The notes beneath the pieces were generated by a model that was not told where the DNA came from, made no database searches, and saw only the letters and a list, made by a program, of their open reading frames with translations. Made by a program: the position numbers and the translations under genes. Shown piece by piece: positions 8,762-16,900 of a stretch of 64,000 bases of DNA. The DNA is from CAUZFZ01 sp963579025 (GTDB lineage Bacteria; Planctomycetota; Planctomycetia; Planctomycetales; Planctomycetaceae): NCBI GenBank assembly GCA_963579025.1, contig CAUZFZ010000023.1, forward strand, positions 22,358 to 86,357, in the 5' to 3' direction. The number at the start of each line of letters is the position of its first letter. Positions within the stretch are counted from its first letter, which is position 1.

Positions 8762-11298
8762 CACGGACAAAGAGCAGCACCTGGAGAAACATCCGACTGA
8801 TTCTGCATCGCGAGGTCCGTGATCAGCTCCGCGACCGTCGCACGTTGTTCATGGTCGTCATCCTGCCTCTGCTGCTGTACCCGGGCATGGGCCTGGGCAT
8901 GCTGCAGATGGCGATGTATTTCACGGAGCAGCCGCGGCAGGTCGTCATTCTCGGCGCCGACCATCTGCCCGAACCCGCGTTGCTGGAAGGAGGCCGTTTC
9001 GCAACACACTGGTTCTCCAATCCCGAGACATCCAGCAAGCTCCGGGTTTTGACAGACTCACAGACGGATCCATCGCAGACGAATGTGAGTGCAAAAGAGC
9101 CGGCCAAATTACTGAAGACCGCGCAGCATCTGGCAAAACTGATCAAACGCCGTAACGAGCTGGTGATACGCCTGGCTCCGTGGACTCCAGAGCTGATCGA
9201 CGAGTTGCCCGCCGTTCAAGCCGCAACCATCCGCTCCGAACGCATGACCGGGGAACAGTCGCCGCGACCTCCGGATTTGGACCATGCGGAGTCCGAGCTC
9301 AATACGCTCAAACTGGAGATCGGCGAGGTCTTCGCATCGAGTAAATTCCAGGTCCTGCTCATCATTCCCGAAGGGCTGGGTAAGAATGTCGCCCGCATCA
9401 CTGAGCTGCTGGCGGAAGGCAGTTCCGGCGAAGAGCTGAACGCTGTCCCGTTGTTGCGTCCCGTCGTGGCCCGCAACCGTGCCGACGACAAGTCGGAAGT
9501 CGCCTACGCGCGTGTCCGCGAAGCACTCGATAAGTGGGAAAAGCAGATCCTGCGCGACCGACTTGATCGGGCTGGAATCCCCGAGACTGTTCCAGATCCC
9601 ATCAGCGTCCTGGGGATCAACGTGGCGAATCAGGAGGAAATCGCCGCCAGCATGTGGAGCAAGCTGTTCCCTGGCCTGCTGGTGATCATGGCTTTGACCG
9701 GGGCCTTTTACCCGGCGATCGACGTCGCCGCCGGTGAAAAAGAACGCGGCACCATGGAGACGCTGCTGATCTGCCCGGCCACGCGATCGGAAATTGTCGT
9801 CGGCAAATTCCTGACGGTGATGCTGTTCAGTCTCGGGACGACGATTCTCAATCTGATCAGCATGGGGATGACCGGCCGCTACATCATGTCTGTCGCAAGC
9901 GGCGTCACCGGTGCGGCGGGTGCATTAACAGCCGGACTGCCATTGCCCACGCCACTGGCCATGCTGTGGCTGATGGTGCTGCTGATCCCGCTGGCCGCTT
10001 TTTTCAGTGCTCTGTGCCTGGCACTGGCAACATTCGCCCGCAGCAACAAGGAAGGCCAGTACTATCTGACACCGCTGTTCATGGTCACGATCGGACTGAC
10101 CATGTTTGCGATGTCACCGACCATCGAACTTTCGACCACAGCCAGCCAATCACTGTTCTACTGCGCGATGCCGGTTGTTGGTCCGGCGCTGCTGCTGAAG
10201 GCGCTGCTGGTGAATCCATCGAATACGGGCATTTTGGTATTCGGGTTGCCCGTTCTGATGTCGAGTGTCGGATACGGATTCATCGCCCTGTGGTGGGCCG
10301 TCGAGCAGTTCAAGAGTGAAGACGTGCTTTTCCGCGAGGCCGAGCAGTTCGATCTCAAACTGTGGCTGCGACATCTGCTGCGTGACAAAGACCCGACGCC
10401 GACATTCACGCAGGCCGCTGGCTGTTTCATGCTGATGATGGTGCTGCAGTTCGTTTCGATCAGCTTCGTGGGTGGCGCATTCAACGGTTTGAGCCCCGAG
10501 GAGTTTGGACGCAAACTTCTGCAGATGGCCGTCGTACAGCAGATCGCATTGATTGGGGCTCCGGCTCTGTTCATGGCCGTGCTGCTCACTTCCAGCGCCC
10601 GGAAGACACTGAGGTTGAGCATGCCGAGCCTGAGTTTCGTGGGCGCGGCCATTGTGCTGCCGATTGTCCTGCACCCGCTCGCCAGCGAACTGCTGTCGAG
10701 TCTCAGCGAGTTTTTTCCGCAGCTTCCGGACAGTGCCAAAGCCGCATTTGCCGCAATGTCCGATGACTCGATCCCGCTGATTATGATCCTCGCGACGTTT
10801 GCACTGACTCCGGCCATTTGCGAGGAGGTCGCCTTCCGCGGCTTCATCCTGAGCGGGTTCGGTCGCGGCGGGCGGATGGGAGTTGCGGTCGTTCTGTCGA
10901 GCGTGACGTTCGGCATCATCCACATGATTCCACAGCAGGTCTTCAACGCCACGCTGCTGGGTCTGGTCCTGGGGCTGCTGGCAATCCGCTCGGGCAGTCT
11001 GCTGCCGGGAATCATCTTTCACCTGTTGTTTAACAGCCTGGCCGTCCTGCACAGTCAGGCCACATCGATCCTGATTGAAAGCCGACCCCCGTGGCTGGAC
11101 TCCAACGCCGTTGGATGGCTGCTGGTCCTGGACATCGAGAACGGCGCCATCCGCTACAACTTCCTGACTCTGATTCTCTGCGGAGTGGTCGCCTTTCTGG
11201 TCATCCGCTGGCTGATCCGTATGAAACCGGAATCCAACTCCGCGCCAATGCCGGCACTCGCCAGTCCCGCGCCGACCCGGACGGCGTCACAGACCTGA
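8758..11298 (+). CDS. ABC-2 permease fused to CPBP intramembrane protease
   Basis: 846 residues. One transmembrane helix near residues 25-50 is followed by a long extracytoplasmic segment to about 300, then ABC-2-type helices (MWSKLFPGLLVIMALTGAFY; AAGEKERGTMETLL is the usual NatB motif). The C-terminal part, from about 560, is a CPBP (CAAX protease/bacteriocin-processing) domain with EEVAFR (E689, E690, R694), H722 in FGIIHM, and HLLFN (H755, N759), which are the expected catalytic residues. The protein acts in the cytoplasmic membrane with the ATPase encoded just upstream. The fusion suggests that export and proteolysis are coupled, but the substrate is unknown. Confidence 0.9.
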   Translation: MTRTKSSTWRNIRLILHREVRDQLRDRRTLFMVVILPLLLYPGMGLGMLQMAMYFTEQPRQVVILGADHLPEPALLEGGRFATHWFSNPETSSKLRVLTDSQTDPSQTNVSAKEPAKLLKTAQHLAKLIKRRNELVIRLAPWTPELIDELPAVQAATIRSERMTGEQSPRPPDLDHAESELNTLKLEIGEVFASSKFQVLLIIPEGLGKNVARITELLAEGSSGEELNAVPLLRPVVARNRADDKSEVAYARVREALDKWEKQILRDRLDRAGIPETVPDPISVLGINVANQEEIAASMWSKLFPGLLVIMALTGAFYPAIDVAAGEKERGTMETLLICPATRSEIVVGKFLTVMLFSLGTTILNLISMGMTGRYIMSVASGVTGAAGALTAGLPLPTPLAMLWLMVLLIPLAAFFSALCLALATFARSNKEGQYYLTPLFMVTIGLTMFAMSPTIELSTTASQSLFYCAMPVVGPALLLKALLVNPSNTGILVFGLPVLMSSVGYGFIALWWAVEQFKSEDVLFREAEQFDLKLWLRHLLRDKDPTPTFTQAAGCFMLMMVLQFVSISFVGGAFNGLSPEEFGRKLLQMAVVQQIALIGAPALFMAVLLTSSARKTLRLSMPSLSFVGAAIVLPIVLHPLASELLSSLSEFFPQLPDSAKAAFAAMSDDSIPLIMILATFALTPAICEEVAFRGFILSGFGRGGRMGVAVVLSSVTFGIIHMIPQQVFNATLLGLVLGLLAIRSGSLLPGIIFHLLFNSLAVLHSQATSILIESRPPWLDSNAVGWLLVLDIENGAIRYNFLTLILCGVVAFLVIRWLIRMKPESNSAPMPALASPAPTRTASQT

Positions 11299-11325
11299 TA
11301 CGTGACGTCAGCGCGAGTGTGTGAC

Positions 11326-11385
11326 GTAGGATGGGCACTCCTGCCCGTCCATCAGCCGCGGGACCGGCAAGAGTGCCCATCCTAC
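11326..11385. repeat. Perfect 15-base inverted repeat around 30-base spacer
   Basis: The arm at 11326-11340 (GTAGGATGGGCACTC) is matched exactly by its reverse complement at 11371-11385. The spacer is GC-rich and can pair partly within itself. The position just after the permease gene allows a terminator role, but no T-run follows. It looks more like a dispersed intergenic repeat. Confidence 0.75.
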
Positions 11386-11446
11386 ACGGCGCCTTCGGGG
11401 CGGACAGGCTTCGCCAGTTACGACGCCCTCCATGATTTTGTGCCGA

Positions 11447-11465
11447 ATGATTTTGTCAAAATCAT
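11447..11465. repeat. AT-rich palindrome
   Basis: ATGATTTTG, a single T, then CAAAATCAT: a perfect 9-base-arm palindrome. A third copy of the ATGATTTTG word lies just before it at about 11432-11440, and a variant AAATCAT follows at about 11474. It is probably part of a small repeat cluster. Confidence 0.6.
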
Positions 11466-11694
11466 GAAGGACCAAATCATCAGGACAGCTCAGACTGGCG
11501 ATCGCCTGGGCGTGATGGTTCTGACCGTTTTCCTGCGATCTTTGGTTGAGGCACGAACATCACCGGCTCCGGCTCAGCGTGCCCGATCGGCCGTGCAGGG
11601 ACTTCACGGTCCCGACGATCGACCGCATTCAGAACCAGAGGATCCAGGTTCGGAATCAAGGATCGGCCTTGAATTAATTGTCCGGATTTAAGTG

Positions 11695-11836
11695 GCGTGC
11701 GGCAGTTGAGAATTTACCAACGCCCCCGACTTTACGTCGGGGGTTCTCGCGTCTTTGCACTACCGATTGCGTAGTGCAGAAACGCGAGAACCCCTGAGAT
11801 AAACTCAGGGGCGGTAAACCCTCATCTACCGCACGC
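11695..11836. repeat. 142-base nested palindromic element (MITE-like)
   Basis: The outer ends GCGTGCGGCAGTTGAG (11695 onward) and its imperfect reverse complement ending at 11836 frame the element. Inside are three stems in series: CCCCCGAC/GTCGGGGG with loop TTTAC; a central 20-base arm pair starting TTCTCGCGT and ending with ACGCGAGAA, with loop CGATTGC at 11764-11770; and CCCCTGAG/CTCAGGGG with loop ATAAA. The whole can fold as one long hairpin or as a three-stem cloverleaf. It carries no protein. The design resembles palindromic elements mobilised by single-strand (IS200/IS605 or REP-associated) transposases, but no transposase is nearby. Confidence 0.8.
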
Positions 11837-11955
11837 GTTATTTCCCGTCCGTTCATAAGGCCATCAATCGCAGCCCGGTTGAGACCCGGCCCGCGTTAGC
11901 CGATAATGGTTCGATTCAGCCGCCCACCATCGTCCCGCACTCCGGACCCATTCAC

Positions 11956-12888
11956 ATGACAGTTTTCAAGCTTGCCACGGTTGCGATCCTGCTCGTCTTA
12001 CTCACGACTCTCGGCTGCACGAAGAACGCCTCGCAACCTGCGACGTCCGGCACGGCCACCACATCGTCCGCGGACGGATCCAGCGGCACCGCCACGGCGA
12101 AGCCCAAGTTCTTCAAGCCCGTAACCTTGGGAAGTGGTACATCTACGGAGTCGGACAGCGACGCGACTTCGACCAGCGCGGCCGCGACCGACGAGCCACC
12201 GAAGTTTGAGGAGATTGTCGCAGGGCTGAAGCCCATTCAAATCATGCTCGGCAAGTGGCAGGGCATCTTGAGTAAATCGAGCAGCAATGAAGTTCACGAC
12301 TGGGCGTGGGACCTGAAGACGGATCCGGAATTCCCCGCGCTGGTCGCGAAGTCCGAAAACGGCCTGTACTTTCGCGAGTTACGACTGACGTACGATCCGC
12401 GAATCGACATGTATCTCATGACGACGACCGGCGAAGATGGCGAGTCGCATAAGTTTGCGGGCAAGTTCCTGAAGAAACCGGAAGACGTCCCCAGCGATGA
12501 CGGAAAAACCGTTCACCGTGAGTTCAAACTGGAATTGACGGAAGCTGCCATAGAAGGTGTCCGCGAGCGCTGGCAGTACACCTTCAACCAGCAGCACAAC
12601 AACCGATACCTTGTCGATGTGAAGCGTGCCCGCGGCAAATCGGCGTTTCTGCTCCGCGACACCATTGGCTCGCAGCGTGAAGGCGTTTCTTTCGCACGGC
12701 CCGACGATGACTACGGAGACCGCACGTGTGTGATTTCCGGAGGTCTGGGCACATCCACGGTCTCGTTCAACGGCAAGTCGTATTACGTCTGCTGTTCCGG
12801 CTGCGCCGCGGCGTTCAACGACGACCCGGAACGCTGGATCGCCCGCTTCGAAGCGCAAAAGGCCGAGAAGATGAAGGCGAATAAGTAG
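11956..12888 (+). CDS. Secreted lipoprotein with C-terminal YHS/TRASH-like metal-binding domain
   Basis: 310 residues. The N-terminus MTVFKLATVAILLVLLTTLGC is a lipoprotein signal peptide with a lipobox ending at Cys21, followed by a Thr/Ser/Ala-rich linker. The middle (about 80-240) is an unrecognised domain with a GKWQG motif. The last 70 residues contain TCVISG, then FNGKSYYVCCSGC and FNDDPERWI, the layout of YHS/TRASH domains that bind soft metals through cysteines. A role in periplasmic metal handling or sensing is inference. It stands alone, converging on folD. Confidence 0.8.
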   Translation: MTVFKLATVAILLVLLTTLGCTKNASQPATSGTATTSSADGSSGTATAKPKFFKPVTLGSGTSTESDSDATSTSAAATDEPPKFEEIVAGLKPIQIMLGKWQGILSKSSSNEVHDWAWDLKTDPEFPALVAKSENGLYFRELRLTYDPRIDMYLMTTTGEDGESHKFAGKFLKKPEDVPSDDGKTVHREFKLELTEAAIEGVRERWQYTFNQQHNNRYLVDVKRARGKSAFLLRDTIGSQREGVSFARPDDDYGDRTCVISGGLGTSTVSFNGKSYYVCCSGCAAAFNDDPERWIARFEAQKAEKMKANK

Positions 12889-13027
12889 GACGACTGCGTC
12901 GTCAACGCTTGTTTCTGGGGTGACACTTTCAGTGGCGTAAGCTTCCAGCCAATGGTGTTCGGCACGAAACCTGCCGCCCTGAAGGGGCCTGACAAATCAG
13001 CCTGGGGCAACGCCCCAGGAAAGGAGT
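12889..13027. repeat. Intergenic repeats between convergent genes
   Basis: This gap contains the palindromic core GCCCTGAAGGGGC at 12976-12988 and a strong hairpin CCTGGGGC-AAC-GCCCCAGG at 13001-13019. The same 13-base core recurs at 18655-18667 inside the giant coding frame. The hairpin could end transcription of either flanking gene, though it lacks a T-tail. Confidence 0.65.
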
Positions 13028-13900
13028 CTACGCCGATTCGGATGTCTGCAATTGAGCAGCGGTCAGCGTATTGCGGAGCAGCATTGCGATCGTCATGGGA
13101 CCGACTCCGCCGGGGACGGGCGTGATTGCCGACGCGACCTCGCGGACCGCGGCGAAGTCGACATCGCCGACAAGCCTGTCGTCCACGCGGTTGATTCCGA
13201 CGTCGATGACAACAGCGCCCGGCTTAACCATGTCGGCGGTCACGAAATTCGGCTTGCCGATTGCCGCGACCAGAATGTCCGCCTGGCGGGTGATGGCCGC
13301 TAAATCAGCCGTGCGGCTATGGCAGATGGTGACTGTCGCATTGGCTGCCGCGCCACGTTGGATGAGCAGCATGCCCATTGGCTTGCCAACGATCTCGCTG
13401 CGGCCAAGGACAACTGCGTGCGCACCGGGGATTTGTGTGCCCGCAGACACCAGAAGCTGCTGGACACCGTGCGGTGTACACGGCAGAAATCTCGGCCGGC
13501 CCTGGACCAGCAGGCCGACGTTCTCAGGATGAAAACAGTCGACGTCTTTCGCCGCATTCACTGAGTCCAGAACGGTGTGCTCGTTGATGTGCTTTGGCAA
13601 CGGCAGTTGAACGAGGATTCCGTGGATGTCCGGTGTGGCGTTGAGTTGATGAATGATCGTCAGCAGCCCGTCTTCGGTGAGAAGATCGGGCAGGCGGTGC
13701 AGCGTGCTCTTGATTCCGGCTTTCTCGCAGGCCTTCTGCTTGTTACGCACGTAAACGGCACTCGCGGGATCGTCACCGATGAGCACGGCCGCCAGATGCG
13801 GAGTCACACCAGTCGCATGGCGGAACTCGGTGACTTCCCCTGCAAGTTCCGCACGCAGGTCCGCAGCGATGGCTTTGCCATCAATCAAAGTTGCCGTCAT
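13028..13900 (-). CDS. folD: Bifunctional methylenetetrahydrofolate dehydrogenase/cyclohydrolase
   Basis: 290 residues from ATG 13900 (MTATLIDGKA); the frame is open to 14092, but that part is the shadow of the neighbouring gene. FolD oxidises 5,10-methylene-THF to 5,10-methenyl-THF and hydrolyses it to 10-formyl-THF. The catalytic motif YVRNKQKACEKAGI (YxxxK), the VQLPLPKHI block, the GRSEIVGKP nucleotide-binding loop and the PVPGGVGPMT C-terminal signature are all present, and the length is standard. It lies 35 bases downstream of the 3029-residue membrane-protein gene on the same strand, so read-through transcription is possible although the functions look unrelated. Confidence 0.97.
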   Translation of the reverse strand: MTATLIDGKAIAADLRAELAGEVTEFRHATGVTPHLAAVLIGDDPASAVYVRNKQKACEKAGIKSTLHRLPDLLTEDGLLTIIHQLNATPDIHGILVQLPLPKHINEHTVLDSVNAAKDVDCFHPENVGLLVQGRPRFLPCTPHGVQQLLVSAGTQIPGAHAVVLGRSEIVGKPMGMLLIQRGAAANATVTICHSRTADLAAITRQADILVAAIGKPNFVTADMVKPGAVVIDVGINRVDDRLVGDVDFAAVREVASAITPVPGGVGPMTIAMLLRNTLTAAQLQTSESA

Positions 13901-13935
13901 GGCGCCGTTGCTCCTTCTTCCCGTTCCGCGTGATT

Positions 13936-16900
13936 TCAGGCAGCCGCTTTCCGGCCAGCCCGTACGTAGCGGGCAATGATAATCAGCCAACCGGTGCCAA
14001 AGCACACGAACCCGAGGCCGCTCCAGCCGCCCGGCAGAGCGAGGAAGCTGATCAGGCCGCCGGCCAGCAGGACCCAGGCCGCCGGCTGCCACATATCAGC
14101 AGGCCGTCGGACGTTGCGGAACGTTGTGATCAGGAAGACTCCAATCCCGATCCACACGCCCGTCCAGACAAGGCCAACACCTTTACTGACGACGTCGCGG
14201 GAGCGAATCTGCAAAGCGAGCTTCGGCTGACCGCTGACTTTCGAGAATCGCAACTCCTGACCGGTCGCAGGGATGTCGACCGGCAGACTCAGTCCACCCA
14301 CGCGTGTCCACGCTGGTGCTCCTGGCAATGGATGTATCGCACCACCGATCGCACCACCGACGCCGTGCATCGTCGCCACATCGAAACGCGTATTGAACTC
14401 TTCATTCAGAGCAAAGCCTGGTGCCGAGCCCTGCGCTGGCATTCCCTCTGCGGGTGCTGGGGGCTGAGGACCTCCCATTCCGCCTCCGCCTCCGACTCCG
14501 AATCCACCTCCTCCACTGAATCCTCCTCCGCCCACTCTCCCGTCTACGAACTGACCGTTAAACATGTTTCCCTTGAACTGGCCGCCCTGTTGCCCCTGCT
14601 GCATTCCCTGTTGTCCCTGCTGGCCACCTCGCTGCAACTGAGGCAGGACAGTACCGAATGACGGCTGGCTGCCAGTGCCGGAACTCGGCATGCCACCTGA
14701 CTGCTGTGCCGCCCCCTGTGAATCACGCTCATCCAGCTCGTTCAGTCCGCGGTAGTTGCCGCGGCTTTGCTCCTGTCGCTTGGAACGACTGAGGGACTTC
14801 TGCTTCTGAGTGGGCTTTGAGACGAAGCCCGGGACTTGTTCTCCCCCCTCGTCCTTCTCGCCCTTGGCGCCCCCGCTTTTTCCAGACTTGATCTCCACCT
14901 CAAAGCTGTTCTCAAACTCCAACTCGACCTGAGCATTCTGGTCCATCGGTGCACCGCCAGGTTGACCATCGCCGCCGCTGTCAATCTGAGCGCCCGTAAC
15001 GAAGTCCAGCACGCCGTTGCCATTGAAGTCTTCGCCCGGATCCAATCGGCCGTTCGAATTCAGATCTTCGCTCTGCATCTCGACACCTGAGTTGCTCAAA
15101 ATCAGATTGAAGTTGTTGCGCGTGATCTGCCCCCGCTGTCCACTCTCATCATTCGAGTCGAGTTCGCCGGTCATCGGACCAGTCTCGGTCCCATCGACGA
15201 TCACCGAATATCTCTCGATGGAATCTTTGTTCCTGGCGACTTCCTGCTGGACTTCTTCAAGCTGCTCCTGCATCTTGCGATCCTGAGAACTCCGGCCAGA
15301 CGAGTCCGCATAGTTGTGCAAAGCCAGTCCGATCTGCTTCAGATTGTTACTCGCCTCAAACTTCTGCCTCTTCGAAAAGCCTTTGCCTTTGACGATGGCC
15401 AACATTCCGCTGACGTCCTGGAGTTTGGACTTCAGATAGGCACGGCGGGCTTCTGAACTGGCAGTGTTCGTCACGTTTGTGCGACCGGCATCAGTGACCA
15501 GACTGGCGTCCACTCCGTCAGGCACACGCACCGTCCACAAAGTACGGGCCACCGGAATACCGAACTCGGCGCTTTCCACCGTACTCACGACATGCGGTGC
15601 CGGCAGGTCCAGGGAACTCGTCGGAGCCAGAAAACTCGCCGGCAGCGATCGCTCGAAAGCTCCACTGCAAACCAGCTTCACCGGGAACGAACCCTCAGCA
15701 TCACTGGTCCGTGGCAGAGGAATCAACTGCACGGCATCTCCGTCGATCTGAGTTTCCACGGGACGCGACGGGCGACCCTGCACGAACAGCGACAACAGTC
15801 GCGAACCTTCCGGCAATCGCACAGCCAGAAACTGCCGTCGCCGGTTGCGGATTGTGTACACGGTCTGGCAGCGCCACGAACCGTCCTGTGCGATGACAAG
15901 CGTCAGGTCGGCGACGTTAACCGATGCCGGGGCGCCAGCGGTCTGCTGCAGACGCCGCACACTCCACGATGGCAGCGTATTCACGTCGCGGATGCGCAGC
16001 AGTTCCGCCGCCTGGTCGAGGATCTCTCTGTCCAGCCGAATGGGAATCGCATCCGCCGTTAATGTTTCGATCGAGTCGCCGTGTTCGCTGGTCAATTGCG
16101 ACTGTGACTGATTGACCAGCAGCACGTACAGCCGTTGCGATTCCACCGGCTCAAACCCCATCGGCTCACCGAATTCGTTGAACCGTGGCTGCAGAAACTG
16201 CACGGCCGGTGTTTCGATCCGTCGCGTTGCCGGCGGAAGCGTGCCGGTAGCCAGTGCGAAGTAACGACCACGCACGGCGTTGTGCAGATGGATCGTCCAC
16301 TGCAGCGAGTCGTCCTGGGCTTCGCTGTGAATCTCGCGGATCGATGCCCCGATGAAATTCAACCGGTCCTTCAGCCACAACGGAGTTGTGAAGGTAAGCT
16401 GGTCGATCGCCGCATCCTGAATCACCCAGTTCAGTGCCAGTGAGTATTCCAGAAATGTGTCTGAGACCGACACCATGACAACCGCGTCGGCCGAGACTTC
16501 CGGGATGGCCCGCTGAAGCTGGAACCCCAACGGGTTCGCACCGTCGTCGGTTGCCTGATATGCGAACTGCAACGATCGCGGATTGAAACCACGCAATCGC
16601 TGCGGCAGAAGCTGCGGGTCAACCGTCTTCCATCCATCGGTGAGTTCGGCAGTCGCGTCGAACGCTTCGTCGAACCAGACACCGGCCCATGTCGTGCGAC
16701 CGCTCAGTTCCAGCGGCCGCGGAGGTTCCACCAGCACGAACGGATCCGGGTTGCGAGCTGTCTGCCCCTTCAGCACCACATCCACATCGCCAATCAGTGG
16801 TTGCGTGAATTCGACAGTCAGCGTCCGTGGATTCAAACCATCCGATTCGGCGACGTACCAGTCGGCCAGCGATGTGGCATCGACATTCAGAACCAGGAAG

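Larger units (their letters stand above)
11299..11955. other. Repeat-rich intergenic island
   Basis: 657 bases with no credible gene. It holds three separate palindromic units: a 15-base inverted repeat (11326-11385), a short AT-rich palindrome (11447-11465) and a 142-base nested palindrome (11695-11836). A 129-codon frame crosses the first two, but its translation is repeat sequence and it has no domain or start signal. Confidence 0.6.

Noticed and set aside
10150..11052. 300- and 285-codon minus-strand frames
   Set aside because: They are antisense to the ABC permease-CPBP gene, which has clear motifs.
11302..11691. 129-codon plus-strand frame
   Set aside because: Its translation runs through palindromic repeats and has no domain, no start signal and no partner.
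13901..14092. 64-codon N-terminal extension of folD
   Set aside because: It overlaps the 3' end of the upstream gene; FolD proteins begin at the MTATLIDGKA position.
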